Of a stretch of DNA of 64,000 nt, positions 34,349 to 43,795 are shown piece after piece. The stretch lies in NCBI RefSeq assembly GCF_011395035.1, contig NZ_CP024768.1, positions 1,685,732 to 1,749,731 of the forward strand, in the 5' to 3' direction. Position numbers and translations under genes: made by a program. Each line of letters opens with the position of its first letter. Within the stretch, counting starts at the first letter, position 1. A model generated the notes under the pieces. It made no database searches. It was not told where the DNA came from and saw nothing but the letters and a program-made list of their open reading frames with translations. The stretch is from Pantoea cypripedii. Its GTDB lineage: Bacteria > Pseudomonadota > Gammaproteobacteria > Enterobacterales > Enterobacteriaceae.

Positions 34349-36016
34349 ATGTTTACGAAAATCCGTGTTGTCACCAGTTTATTGCTGGTGCTGTTAATAT
34401 TTGGCTTTTTGCAGCTGGCATCGGGCTCGCTGTTTTTTAAAGCCTTAAGCAATGACAAAAGCAGTTTTAATGTTGCACAACTGGCAAGCAAAAATACCGC
34501 GGCGATCAACGACGCTTATATGAGTCTTAACCAAAGCCGTGTGCTGCTGACGCGTGTCATGCTGCGTATTGCCAATAGCAAGTTGTCGGGTGAGACCGCC
34601 GATCTCAACAGCATGTTTGAGCAGAGCAAAAGCTTTCAGAACAAGGCAGCGGAATTCTACACGCTGTTTAAAAATACGCCGGACACCCCAGGGCAGGATG
34701 CGCAACTCAATCAACATCTGGATGACACCTTCAGTGCCTACAGCAGGGCGTTGAACCAGATGCAGGATGCGCTCCAGGCCAACGATGTGGAAGGGGCTGG
34801 CAAACTCCCGGTCGCGCCGTCACAGAGCGCATTTCTCACCGATTACACCCAATGGCGTGCCGATCAGGACCGTCTGACTGAAGCCGGTGTGGCGGCCAAC
34901 CTTGCCGCCTATAACCATATGCTGTGGTTACTGGCGGTGGTGATGGCGGTAGTGGTCGCGGTGATTGTGCTGTGCTGGTTTGGTCTGCGCAAAGTGCTGA
35001 TCAACCCGCTTAACAGCAACATCAAACATATTCAGCACATCGCGCAGGGTGATCTGACGCAGACCATCGTGATTGAAGGGCGTAATGAAATGAGCCAGCT
35101 GGCGACTAACCTGCACGAAATGCAGCAGTCGCTGGTGCGTACCGTCAGCAACGTGCGCGACGGCTCTGATGCCATCTTTACCGGTGCCAGCGAAATCTCC
35201 GCCGGAAATAACGATCTCTCCGCCCGTACTGAAGAACAGGCCGCTTCGCTGGAGCAGACCGCTGCCAGCATGGAACAGCTGACGGCCACGGTGAAACAGA
35301 ACGCCGAGAATGCCCGTCAGGCATCGCAGCTGGCGCTCAGCGCCTCGGAAACTGCGCAGAAGGGTGGCAATGTGGTGGATGGTGTGGTGCGTACTATGCA
35401 TGACATCGCCGGTAGTTCGAAGAAAATTGCCGATATTACCAGCGTGATCGACGGCATTGCCTTCCAGACCAATATCCTGGCATTGAACGCGGCGGTGGAA
35501 GCGGCACGCGCCGGTGAGCAGGGACGTGGTTTTGCCGTGGTGGCGGGTGAAGTGCGCAGTCTGGCACAGCGCAGCGCCCAGGCGGCGAAGGAAATCAAAG
35601 GATTGATCGAAGACTCGGTGAATCGCGTCAATACCGGCTCGGCGCTGGTGGGTACGGCAGGGGAAACCATGAGCGATATCGTCAACGCGGTAACGCGGGT
35701 GACGGACATTATGGGTGAGATTGCCTCGGCATCCGATGAGCAGAGCCGTGGCATCGATCAGGTCGGCCAGGCGGTGACCGAGATGGACCGTGTGACGCAA
35801 CAGAACGCCTCGCTGGTGGAAGAATCTGCGGCGGCTGCGGCCTCGCTGGAAGATCAGGCCAGCCGTTTAAGCCAGTCGGTATCGGTGTTTAAGATTCCGC
35901 GTGCACAGGCCGTTGCCACGGTGACGCGTCATCCGCAGATTGCGCCGAAAGTCGCCGATATGCCGCGTAAAGCGGTGACGGCTCCGGTCAGTGACAGCAA
36001 CTGGGAAACGTTTTAA
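34349..36016 (+). CDS. Methyl-accepting chemotaxis protein (Tar/Tap-like), receptor 1
   Basis: This 555-residue chemoreceptor has TM1 at about 8-30, a periplasmic four-helix TarH-type sensor, TM2 at about 191-213, a HAMP domain and a long cytoplasmic signalling hairpin with the invariant tip EAARAGEQGRGFAVVAGEVR. Arg64, Arg69 and Arg73, which bind the amino-acid ligand in Tar and Tsr, are all present, but the sensor is otherwise divergent, so the ligand is unknown. It ends in the NWETF pentapeptide that tethers CheR and CheB. From the HAMP region onward it is almost identical to receptor 2. Confidence 0.92.
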   Translation: MFTKIRVVTSLLLVLLIFGFLQLASGSLFFKALSNDKSSFNVAQLASKNTAAINDAYMSLNQSRVLLTRVMLRIANSKLSGETADLNSMFEQSKSFQNKAAEFYTLFKNTPDTPGQDAQLNQHLDDTFSAYSRALNQMQDALQANDVEGAGKLPVAPSQSAFLTDYTQWRADQDRLTEAGVAANLAAYNHMLWLLAVVMAVVVAVIVLCWFGLRKVLINPLNSNIKHIQHIAQGDLTQTIVIEGRNEMSQLATNLHEMQQSLVRTVSNVRDGSDAIFTGASEISAGNNDLSARTEEQAASLEQTAASMEQLTATVKQNAENARQASQLALSASETAQKGGNVVDGVVRTMHDIAGSSKKIADITSVIDGIAFQTNILALNAAVEAARAGEQGRGFAVVAGEVRSLAQRSAQAAKEIKGLIEDSVNRVNTGSALVGTAGETMSDIVNAVTRVTDIMGEIASASDEQSRGIDQVGQAVTEMDRVTQQNASLVEESAAAAASLEDQASRLSQSVSVFKIPRAQAVATVTRHPQIAPKVADMPRKAVTAPVSDSNWETF

Positions 36017-36040
36017 CCCCCCCGCGAACGCCAATGTCCA

Positions 36041-36091
36041 GGTGCGCATGAATGCGCACCCTACAATGTAGGGTCGGCATTTATGCCGACC
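36041..36091. repeat. Double-hairpin repeat, family B
   Basis: GGTGCGCATGAATGCGCACC and GGTCGGCATTTATGCCGACC with CTAC...GTAG between. The left stem differs in sequence from the copy at 21741 but pairs just as well. Confidence 0.85.
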
Positions 36092-36224
36092 TGGCAAAAA
36101 ACAATAAGAATCAAACATGCGCCCGCTAAAGGCGCATTTTTTTTAATGTTAATTTTTTTAGTTATAAAACTCTGTGATTGGAATAAACAGCAGGATTTTA
36201 CTTTGTAAAGTGGCTTAAACACCC

Positions 36225-36251
36225 TCAGAAGTTCAGGCGAACGGTCGATAA
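36225..36251 (+). promoter_or_regulatory. Possible sigma28 promoter of receptor 2
   Basis: GTCGATAA at 36244-36251 is one base from the sigma28 -10 GCCGATAA and lies 33 bp before the start. The -35 at the right distance (TCAGAAGT) is poor. Confidence 0.4.
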
Positions 36252-36284
36252 CAGGAGTGCCGAAAACACCTTTCTGGGGAACCC

Positions 36285-37955
36285 ATGTTAAAACGAATCA
36301 ATGTAGTGACCAGCCTGATCGCCGTATTGCTGGTATTTGGTGCTTTGCAGTTAATTTCTGGCGGACTGTTCTGGTCTGCTTTACAAAAAGATAAGGAGGC
36401 ATTTGCTGTCGCACAGGTGTCCACCGACAACGTTGCGGCGATGAGTGATGCCTGGATTGAACTCAACCAGACACGCACGGTGCTGAACCGCGCGATGCTG
36501 CGTATGCAGGGAAGTATGGCTGCGCAGAGCAATGGCGGGCAGCTCAGTGCGCTTATCGCGCAAACGGAAAAACAGCTTGATGCGGCGTCAGGATATTTCC
36601 AGCGTTATTACAATCTGCCCGCGACGCCCGGTTTTCCGGTGGAACTGCGCGACCGCCTGGAAGCTGACTATGCCGCCTATAACAACGGCCTGAAGGCAAT
36701 GCTGGAACGGCTGAAGGCAGACGATCTGCAAGGGATGTTCGCGCAAAATATCGAAGCCAAACAGGTCACGATGAAGGCGTCGTATGAAGCCTGGCGTACC
36801 AAACAGGGTGAACTGGCGGCAGCCGGGGCAGGGCAGAATAAGCGCGCGTTCGACACCATGATGTGGCTGCTGGCGACGGTGGCACTGCTGGTGATTGCTG
36901 TGATTATTGGTTGCTGGTTTGGTTTACGTTCGGTGCTGATCCTGCCGCTGCAACAGCTGCTGTCGCACATCCGCCACATTGCCTCCGGCGATCTGACACA
37001 GCCGATTCTGGTGGAAGGACGTAACGAAATGAGCCAGCTGGCGGAAGGTTTACAGGAGATGCAGCAGTCGCTGGTGCGTACCGTCAGCAACGTGCGCGAC
37101 GGCTCTGATGCCATCTTCACCGGTGCCAGCGAAATCTCCGCCGGAAATAACGATCTTTCCGCCCGCACCGAAGAACAGGCCGCTTCACTGGAGCAGACCG
37201 CTGCCAGCATGGAACAGCTGACGGCCACGGTGAAACAGAACGCCGAAAATGCCCGTCAGGCTTCACAGCTGGCGCTCAGCGCGTCGGAAACCGCGCAGAA
37301 AGGCGGTAACGTGGTGGATGGTGTGGTGCGTACCATGCACGACATTGCCGGAAGTTCGAAGAAAATTGCCGATATTATCGGCGTAATCGACGGCATTGCC
37401 TTCCAGACCAATATCCTGGCGCTGAACGCGGCGGTGGAAGCGGCACGCGCCGGTGAGCAGGGACGTGGTTTTGCCGTGGTGGCGGGTGAGGTGCGCAGTC
37501 TGGCACAGCGCAGTGCCCAGGCAGCGAAGGAAATCAAAGGATTGATCGAAGACTCGGTGAATCGCGTCAATACTGGCTCGGCACTGGTGGGTACAGCCGG
37601 TGACACCATGAGCGATATCGTCAACGCAGTAACGCGGGTGACGGACATTATGGGCGAGATTGCCTCAGCGTCTGATGAGCAGAGCCGCGGCATCGATCAG
37701 GTCGGCCAGGCGGTGACCGAGATGGACCGTGTGACGCAGCAGAACGCCTCGCTGGTGGAAGAATCGGCGGCAGCAGCGGCGTCGCTGGAAGATCAGGCCA
37801 GCCGCCTGAGCCAGTCGGTATCGGTGTTTAAGATTCCGCGTGCACATGCCGTTGCCACGGTGACGCGTCATCCGCAGATTGCGCCGAAAGTCGCCGATAT
37901 GCCACGCAAAGCGGTGACCGCACCGGTAAGCGACAGCAACTGGGAAACGTTCTAA
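36285..37955 (+). CDS. Methyl-accepting chemotaxis protein (Tar/Tap-like), receptor 2
   Basis: This 556-residue chemoreceptor has the same plan as receptor 1: TM1 ~8-30, periplasmic sensor, TM2 ~192-214, HAMP, methylation helices, signalling tip, NWETF end. Arg64, Arg69 and Arg73 are conserved. The periplasmic domain differs strongly from receptor 1, whereas the last ~310 residues differ at only about three positions (IIG for ITS, D for E in TAGDTM, H for Q in RAHAV). This points to gene conversion or a recent duplication with a swapped sensor. The ligand is unknown. Confidence 0.92.
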   Translation: MLKRINVVTSLIAVLLVFGALQLISGGLFWSALQKDKEAFAVAQVSTDNVAAMSDAWIELNQTRTVLNRAMLRMQGSMAAQSNGGQLSALIAQTEKQLDAASGYFQRYYNLPATPGFPVELRDRLEADYAAYNNGLKAMLERLKADDLQGMFAQNIEAKQVTMKASYEAWRTKQGELAAAGAGQNKRAFDTMMWLLATVALLVIAVIIGCWFGLRSVLILPLQQLLSHIRHIASGDLTQPILVEGRNEMSQLAEGLQEMQQSLVRTVSNVRDGSDAIFTGASEISAGNNDLSARTEEQAASLEQTAASMEQLTATVKQNAENARQASQLALSASETAQKGGNVVDGVVRTMHDIAGSSKKIADIIGVIDGIAFQTNILALNAAVEAARAGEQGRGFAVVAGEVRSLAQRSAQAAKEIKGLIEDSVNRVNTGSALVGTAGDTMSDIVNAVTRVTDIMGEIASASDEQSRGIDQVGQAVTEMDRVTQQNASLVEESAAAAASLEDQASRLSQSVSVFKIPRAHAVATVTRHPQIAPKVADMPRKAVTAPVSDSNWETF

Positions 37956-37964
37956 CCTCCACCC

Positions 37965-38021
37965 GTAGCGGCGCGATTTATCGCGCGTCTTTAAAACACG
38001 CGCAATAAATTGCGCCGCTAC
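37965..38021. repeat. REP pair, family A
   Basis: Units at 37965-37986 and inverted at 38000-38021, between receptors 2 and 3. The second carries the compensated AATAAATT stem-loop. Confidence 0.85.
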
Positions 38022-38066
38022 GGTTCATCAGTCATTCACAGCTGGTCCAACCCCTCCCTTTCAACA

Positions 38067-38093
38067 TAAAGATCACACTTCACACGCCGATAA
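38067..38093 (+). promoter_or_regulatory. Sigma28 promoter of tsr-like gene
   Basis: TAAAGATC-N11-GCCGATAA: -35 and -10 both match the flagellar sigma28 consensus at ideal spacing, 32 bp before the receptor start. Confidence 0.85.
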
Positions 38094-38124
38094 CAGAAGC
38101 GATCCGCCAACCAATGAGGTGTTT

Positions 38125-39801
38125 ATGTTTAGTCGTATTCGTGTCGTTTCCGGCCTGTTGTGCGTGCTGGTGTTGTTTGCCTTGCTGCAACTGTTTTCCG
38201 GAGGGATGTTTTTTCAAACGGTGAAAGCCGATAAGGACAATTTTGCTTATAACCAGCGCCTCGTCACTCTGCAACGGGCGATGGGCACCTCATGGGTTTC
38301 GCTGGTTCAGGCGCGTAATACGCTGAACCGTGCCGGGATCCGTTATTTGCTGGATAGCCAGCAGGCAGGATCAGGCGCAACGGTGAAAGAACTGGTTGCT
38401 CTGGCCAGTGAGGAACTGAAGGCAGCCGATCAGGGCTTCGCCGAATTTAACGCCAATCTGTCAGAAAAAGGCAAAACGGCGGAAAACGTGCTGACGTTAC
38501 AGGCCAACTACAACGCTTTCCACGGTGCACTGGCGGAACTGGTTGATTTTCTTAGCGCCGGTAACTTCAAAGGCTTTGTCGATCAGCCGACTCAGGGCTT
38601 CCAGGACAAATTTGAAAAGGATTACAACGCCTGGCTGGGTTACAACAAAATCCTCGCGCAGCGCGGTATTGATGACAACCTGGCGGCGTATCACAAGTCC
38701 GTCTGGCTGATTATCGCCATGCTGGCGGTCACTCTGGCCTTGATCGCCCTGGTGTGGAGAGGCATGCGTGCTGCACTGATCCGTCCGCTGAAGCAGAGCA
38801 TCGAACATATTCGCCATATTGCGCGGGGTGATCTGACGCAGCAGGTTGAAGTCAGTGTAACGAACGAAATGGGTGACTTGCTCAGTTCGCTGCAACATAT
38901 GCAGCAGGAGCTGGCGCGTACCGTGCGCATCGTGCGTGACGGTTCTGACGCCATCTATACCGGTGCCAGCGAGATCGCGATGGGCAACAACGATCTCTCC
39001 TCACGTACCGAGCAGCAGGCGGCATCACTGGAAGAGACGGCTGCCAGCATGGAGCAGCTGACTGCCACGGTGAAACAGAACGCCGAAAACGCCCGTCAGG
39101 CTTCCCAGCTGGCGCTGACCGCCTCAGAAACTGCCCAGCAGGGCGGCAAAGTGGTGGATGGCGTGGTGACCACCATGAAAGATATCGCCGGTAGTTCGAA
39201 GAAAATCGCCGATATTACCAGCGTGATCGATGGCATTGCCTTCCAGACCAATATCCTGGCACTGAACGCGGCGGTGGAAGCGGCGCGCGCCGGTGAACAG
39301 GGCCGTGGTTTTGCCGTGGTGGCGGGTGAGGTACGCAGCCTGGCACAACGCAGCGCCCAGGCAGCGAAGGAAATTAAAGGGTTGATTGAGGACTCGGTAA
39401 ACCGCGTCAACACCGGTTCGGTGCTGGTAGAAAGCGCGGGTGAAACCATGACCAATATCGTGAATGCCGTGACGCGCGTCACCGACATCATGGGCGAGAT
39501 TGCCTCGGCGTCGGATGAACAGAGCCGCGGGATTGACCAGGTGGGCCTGGCAGTTAACGAAATGGACCGCGTGACACAGCAGAATGCCGCACTGGTGGAA
39601 GAGTCCGCCACCGCGGCTGCCGCGCTGGAAGATCAGGCCAGCCGACTGAAACAGTCGGTCGCGGTGTTCAATATTGGTAAAGAATTTGTCGCCCAGGCCG
39701 TTAACGTATCTACAGCGCCAAAATTATTACATCCGGCGGCGCCAAAAGCACTGGCACAACCGGCGGGCGCCCGCGCTGACGATAACTGGGAAACCTTTTA
39801 A
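38125..39801 (+). CDS. tsr: Serine-type methyl-accepting chemotaxis protein (Tsr-like)
   Basis: This 558-residue chemoreceptor's sensor domain follows E. coli Tsr closely: ARNTLNRAGIRYLLDSQ (Arg64, Arg69, Arg73), GSGATVKEL and DQPTQGFQDKFEKDYNAW. It probably senses serine. TM1 ~8-30, TM2 ~192-213, HAMP, signalling hairpin and terminal NWETF are present. I start at the ATG at 38125, 6 bp after GAGG; a GTG two codons earlier is less likely. It has its own sigma28 promoter. It is followed 106 bp later by cheR. Confidence 0.9.
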   Translation: MFSRIRVVSGLLCVLVLFALLQLFSGGMFFQTVKADKDNFAYNQRLVTLQRAMGTSWVSLVQARNTLNRAGIRYLLDSQQAGSGATVKELVALASEELKAADQGFAEFNANLSEKGKTAENVLTLQANYNAFHGALAELVDFLSAGNFKGFVDQPTQGFQDKFEKDYNAWLGYNKILAQRGIDDNLAAYHKSVWLIIAMLAVTLALIALVWRGMRAALIRPLKQSIEHIRHIARGDLTQQVEVSVTNEMGDLLSSLQHMQQELARTVRIVRDGSDAIYTGASEIAMGNNDLSSRTEQQAASLEETAASMEQLTATVKQNAENARQASQLALTASETAQQGGKVVDGVVTTMKDIAGSSKKIADITSVIDGIAFQTNILALNAAVEAARAGEQGRGFAVVAGEVRSLAQRSAQAAKEIKGLIEDSVNRVNTGSVLVESAGETMTNIVNAVTRVTDIMGEIASASDEQSRGIDQVGLAVNEMDRVTQQNAALVEESATAAAALEDQASRLKQSVAVFNIGKEFVAQAVNVSTAPKLLHPAAPKALAQPAGARADDNWETF

Positions 39802-39907
39802 GCCCCGAGGCCGTGGCAACACGGCCCGTATACCTGGGTGCGCACTGGCAGCACAGTAGCAACCGCAGTAACCATAATTTAATCAGTTTGTTGCCGGGTG
39901 ACCTGAG

Positions 39908-40783
39908 ATGAAGAAATCGACGTTATTGGATCAAAATGAAGCGACATCGTTACTGACGCAGATGGTACAGCGTCTGCCGCTTTCTGATGCGCACTTTCGT
40001 CGTATCAGCCAGTTGATCTATCAGCGTGCCGGTATCGTGCTGGCCGACCACAAACGTGAGATGGTTTATAACCGTCTGGTGCGTCGGTTACGCATGCTGA
40101 ATATTGATGATTTTGGCCGCTATCTGGGCCTGCTGGAGCAGGATCCCAATAGCGCGGAGTGGCAGGCATTTATTAATGCGCTGACCACCAACCTGACCTC
40201 GTTTTTCCGTGAGGCGCACCATTTCCCGATTTTGGCCGACCATGCACGCAAGCGCAGTGGCAGTTACAACGTGTGGTGTGCCGCTGCGTCAACCGGTGAG
40301 GAGCCTTACTCCATTGCCATGACGCTGGCGGAAACGCTGGGCAGCGGGCCGGGGAAATTCCAGGTACATGCCAGCGATATCGATACCCAGGTGCTGGAAA
40401 AAGCCGTCGCCGGGGTTTATCGCCAGGAGGAATTGCGCACGCTGTCGCAATCACAGCTACAGCGCTTTTTCCTGCGCGGCACTGGCCCGCACGAAGGCAT
40501 GGTGCGGGTGCGTTCCGAATTGTCCAGTCAGGTGAGTTATGCGCAGCTGAATTTGCTGGCCAATGACTGGTCCCTGCCGGGTCCGTTTGACGCGATTTTC
40601 TGTCGCAACGTAATGATCTATTTCGATAAAGAGACACAGGAGCAAATCCTGCGCCGTTTTGTTCCCCTGCTGAAGCCGGGCGGTGTGTTGTTTGCTGGGC
40701 ATTCAGAGAACTTCAGTCAGATCAGTAAAGAGTTCTGGCTGCGTGGACAGACAGTCTATGGACTGACCAAGGAAAGACGATGA
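39908..40783 (+). CDS. cheR: Chemoreceptor glutamate methyltransferase CheR
   Basis: This 291-residue SAM-dependent methyltransferase modifies receptor glutamates during adaptation. An N-terminal helical domain (~1-90) precedes the Rossmann core with VWCAAASTGEEPYSIAM (SAM site) and DAIFCRNVMIYFDKETQ. A beta-subdomain for binding NWETF is expected, and all three upstream receptors have that tail. It overlaps cheB by 4 bp (40780-40783). Confidence 0.95.
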   Translation: MKKSTLLDQNEATSLLTQMVQRLPLSDAHFRRISQLIYQRAGIVLADHKREMVYNRLVRRLRMLNIDDFGRYLGLLEQDPNSAEWQAFINALTTNLTSFFREAHHFPILADHARKRSGSYNVWCAAASTGEEPYSIAMTLAETLGSGPGKFQVHASDIDTQVLEKAVAGVYRQEELRTLSQSQLQRFFLRGTGPHEGMVRVRSELSSQVSYAQLNLLANDWSLPGPFDAIFCRNVMIYFDKETQEQILRRFVPLLKPGGVLFAGHSENFSQISKEFWLRGQTVYGLTKERR

Positions 40784-41829
40784 GCAAAATCACCGTGATG
40801 TGCGTGGATGACTCTGCGCTGATGCGGCAGTTGATGACCGAGATCATCAACAGCCATCCCGATATGGAGATGGTCGCGACTGCACCGGATCCGCTGGTGG
40901 CACGAGACCTAATCAAGCAGTACAACCCGCAAGTGCTGACGCTGGATGTGGAAATGCCGCGCATGGACGGCCTCGATTTTCTCGAAAAGCTGATGCGTCT
41001 GCGGCCGATGCCGGTGGTGATGGTGTCATCGCTGACCGGTAAAGGCTCAGAAATCACGCTGCGTGCGCTGGAACTGGGTGCGGTGGATTTTGTCACCAAA
41101 CCGCAATTGGGTATCCGTGAGGGAATGCTGGCCTATAGCCAGATGATTGCTGACAAAATCCGGGCGGCGGCGCGTGCCAAATTGCATGCCCGCGCGGCAA
41201 CCCCGGTTCCTGTCACGTTGAAAGCGGTGCCGTTGCTGAGTAGTGAAAAACTGATCGCCATTGGCTCGTCTACCGGTGGCACCGAAGCGATTCGTCATGT
41301 ACTGCAACCGTTGCCAGCCACCAGCCCGGCGCTGCTGATCACCCAGCATATGCCGCCAGGCTTTACCCGCTCCTTTGCCGAACGGCTGAATAAGCTGTGT
41401 CAGATTACCGTGAAAGAAGCGGAGGATGGCGAGCGCATTCTGCCTGGGCATGCCTATATCGCGCCTGGCGCGATGCATATGGAGCTGGGGCGTAGCGGTG
41501 CCAACTATGTGGTGAAACTGAACGACGGACCGCCGGTTAATCGGCACAAACCCTCGGTGGATGTGCTGTTCCGATCGGTAGCGGTGAACGCTGGACGAAA
41601 TGCGGTGGGCGTGATTCTGACCGGGATGGGTAACGACGGTGCGGCGGGGATGCTGGAAATGCATCGTGCCGGAGCCTGGACCATCGCCCAGGATGAAGCC
41701 AGCTGCGTGGTATTTGGTATGCCGCGTGAGGCGATTGCCCTCGGCGGAGCCAGTGAAGTGGTGGATTTAGGCCACATCAGCCAGCACATGCTGGCGAAAA
41801 TTAGCGCCGGACAGGCATTGCGAATTTAA
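40780..41829 (+). CDS. cheB: Chemoreceptor glutamate methylesterase CheB
   Basis: This 349-residue two-domain protein has a receiver (phospho-Asp56 in VLTLDVEMPRMDGL) joined by a linker to a methylesterase/deamidase domain with the nucleophile Ser in AIGSSTGGTEA, His in ITQHMPPGFT and Asp in GMGNDGAAGM. It removes methyl groups added by CheR when phosphorylated by CheA. It is coupled to cheR and followed by cheY. Confidence 0.96.
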   Translation: MSKITVMCVDDSALMRQLMTEIINSHPDMEMVATAPDPLVARDLIKQYNPQVLTLDVEMPRMDGLDFLEKLMRLRPMPVVMVSSLTGKGSEITLRALELGAVDFVTKPQLGIREGMLAYSQMIADKIRAAARAKLHARAATPVPVTLKAVPLLSSEKLIAIGSSTGGTEAIRHVLQPLPATSPALLITQHMPPGFTRSFAERLNKLCQITVKEAEDGERILPGHAYIAPGAMHMELGRSGANYVVKLNDGPPVNRHKPSVDVLFRSVAVNAGRNAVGVILTGMGNDGAAGMLEMHRAGAWTIAQDEASCVVFGMPREAIALGGASEVVDLGHISQHMLAKISAGQALRI

Positions 41830-41868
41830 CAGGCCCGTCCTGCCGGGCAAGACAACACAGGAGTAGAT

Positions 41869-42258
41869 ATGGCTGATAAAAATATGCGCTTTTTGGTGGT
41901 GGACGACTTCAATACGATGCGTCGTATCGTCCGCAACCTGCTAAAAGAGCTGGGATTCAATAACGTTGAAGAAGCAGAAGACGGCGCGGATGCGCTGACC
42001 AAACTGCGCGCAGGCGGCTTTGATTTTGTGATTTCTGACTGGAACATGCCCAACATGGACGGTCTGGAACTGCTGCAAACTATTCGTGCCGATGCCACGC
42101 TGGGCAAACTGCCGGTGCTGATGGTGACCGCAGAAGCGAAGAAAGAAAACATCATCGCGGCGGCGCAGGCCGGAGCCAGCGGATACGTGGTGAAGCCGTT
42201 TACTGCGGCCACACTGGAAGAAAAATTAGGCAAGATCTTCGAAAAACTGGGTATGTAA
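41869..42258 (+). CDS. cheY: Chemotaxis response regulator CheY
   Basis: This 129-residue single receiver domain is nearly identical to E. coli CheY. The acidic pocket is in VVDDFNTMRRIV, phospho-Asp57 in ISDWNMPNMDG, Thr in MVTAEAKKENI and Lys in YVVKPFTAATLE. Phospho-CheY binds FliM and switches flagellar rotation. It lies 6 bp before cheZ. Confidence 0.97.
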   Translation: MADKNMRFLVVDDFNTMRRIVRNLLKELGFNNVEEAEDGADALTKLRAGGFDFVISDWNMPNMDGLELLQTIRADATLGKLPVLMVTAEAKKENIIAAAQAGASGYVVKPFTAATLEEKLGKIFEKLGM

Positions 42259-42264
42259 GGAGAT

Positions 42265-42909
42265 GTGATGAGCGACCTTCCGAAACCAACAGAAGAAGTC
42301 TCGGCACAGGATATCATTGCCCGCATCGGCTCGCTGACGCGCATGCTGCGTGACAGCCTGCGTGAACTGGGGCTGGATCAGGCAATTGCTGAAGCGGCGG
42401 AAGCCATTCCTGACGCGCGCGACCGTCTCGACTATGTGGTGCAGATGACAGCGCAGGCGGCTGATCGTGCACTGAACTGCGTTGAAGCTGCGCAGCCGCA
42501 CCAGGACAAAATGGAAGCCAGTGCTAACCAGCTGAAAGGCCGCTGGGATGACTGGTTTGAAAACCCGATTGAGCTGGCGGATGCTCGCGAGTTGGTTTCG
42601 GATACGCGCGAATTCCTCACCGCCGTACCGGAGCACACCGCGTTCACCAACAAGCAGCTGCTGGAAATCATGATGGCGCAGGACTTCCAGGATCTGACGG
42701 GGCAGGTCATTAAACGCATGATGGATGTGATCCAGGAGATTGAACGCCAGCTGTTGATGGTGTTGCTGGAAAACATGCCGGAAGTGAGTGCCGAGCAGCG
42801 TAAGCAAAGCAACAGTCTGCTGAATGGGCCGCAGATTCACACCGATGCACCGGGTGTGGTGGCGAACCAGGACCAGGTCGATGATTTGCTGGACAGTTTA
42901 GGGTTTTAA
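42265..42909 (+). CDS. cheZ: CheY phosphatase CheZ
   Basis: This 214-residue, helical CheZ has the catalytic Gln in DFQDLTGQVIKRMM and the C-terminal CheY-binding peptide QVDDLLDSLGF. It ends the chemotaxis cluster. In many relatives flhB follows cheZ; here a DeoR-regulated sugar cluster follows instead. Confidence 0.95.
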   Translation: MMSDLPKPTEEVSAQDIIARIGSLTRMLRDSLRELGLDQAIAEAAEAIPDARDRLDYVVQMTAQAADRALNCVEAAQPHQDKMEASANQLKGRWDDWFENPIELADARELVSDTREFLTAVPEHTAFTNKQLLEIMMAQDFQDLTGQVIKRMMDVIQEIERQLLMVLLENMPEVSAEQRKQSNSLLNGPQIHTDAPGVVANQDQVDDLLDSLGF

Positions 42910-42917
42910 TTTTGCAA

Positions 42918-42969
42918 GGTCGCCATGAATGGCGACCCTACATTCGTAGGGTACGCATTCATGCGTACC
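42918..42969. repeat. Double-hairpin repeat, family B (variant stems)
   Basis: GGTCGCCATGAATGGCGACC and GGTACGCATTCATGCGTACC around CTACATTCGTAG. Both stems differ from other copies in this window but pair perfectly, a clear case of covariation. It lies between the converging cheZ and deoR-type genes. Confidence 0.85.
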
Positions 42970-42973
42970 TGGA

Positions 42974-43795
42974 TTACATCGCCCGACGCCGCGTCACCGC
43001 CAGCGCTGGGGCGACCAGCACCTGCACACCCAGGGCTTCAAATGCGGCGATCTGCGCCGGGGTAATGCCGCTATCGGTAATCAGATAGTGAATATGGCTC
43101 CAGTCGCAGGGCAGGGCGAACATCGAAACCTTATCAATTTTACTGGAGTCGGCCACCACAAACACGGTACTGGCTGACTGAATCATCGCCATCTTCACCT
43201 TGATATCCGTCTCGCTGGGGAAACTTAAGCCCAGACGCGGGGAGATACAGGCTGTCGCCAGAAACAGTTTTTCAGCCAGCACGTTCTCAAAAAACGAGGC
43301 GGCTTTTTCCCCCGACGTCGACAGCGTGGGAAATTTGAAGGTCCCTCCGGTCAGCAGGATATTGATCCCCGGTTCTCCTCCCAGTTTCAGCGCAATGTTC
43401 ACCGCGGTGGTGATCACTGACAGACGGCGGATATGCCCAATAGCCTCGGCAATTGCCGTGGTGGTGGTGCCGGAATCGAAAATCACCGTATCACCGTTCT
43501 CAACATACTGTGCGGCAAGGCGACCAATCGCTTCTTTCTCGTCCAGATGCGTCTGACGTTCCAGCAGCAACGCCCCGGTATTTTGCTTACCGGTCATCAG
43601 GGTGGCTCCGCCATGATAGCGCTGCACATGACCGGCTTTCTGCAACATGCGCAGGTCGGTACGAATGGTCGCTTCGGTTAAGCCAAAGGTTTCTGTCAGC
43701 GCTTTTACCGTGACCGTGCCGTCTTCACGGATCATCTCAAGTATCTTCTCACGGCGCTGCTGCATGTCGGCCAGCTGCTCAGTTTTGCTTTTCAA
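42974..43795 (-). CDS. DeoR-family repressor of the polyol/sugar cluster
   Basis: This 273-residue DeoR/GlpR-type regulator has an N-terminal helix-turn-helix (REKILEMIREDGTVTVKALTETFGLTEATIRTDLRMLQ). The sugar-phosphate isomerase-like effector domain has VIFDSGTTTTAIAEAI and ACISPRLGLSFPSETDIKVK. I choose the TTG at 43795, behind GGGAGAG; an ATG ten codons later is possible. It is divergent from the SDR-ABC operon and shares with it two copies of a palindrome, so it should repress both until a phosphorylated sugar or polyol appears. Confidence 0.85.
   Translation of the reverse strand: MKSKTEQLADMQQRREKILEMIREDGTVTVKALTETFGLTEATIRTDLRMLQKAGHVQRYHGGATLMTGKQNTGALLLERQTHLDEKEAIGRLAAQYVENGDTVIFDSGTTTTAIAEAIGHIRRLSVITTAVNIALKLGGEPGINILLTGGTFKFPTLSTSGEKAASFFENVLAEKLFLATACISPRLGLSFPSETDIKVKMAMIQSASTVFVVADSSKIDKVSMFALPCDWSHIHYLITDSGITPAQIAAFEALGVQVLVAPALAVTRRRAM

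Noticed and set aside
34928..35800. Open 290-codon minus-strand frame inside receptor 1
   Set aside because: A mirror of the conserved receptor coding sequence; the same antisense frames recur in the other two receptors.
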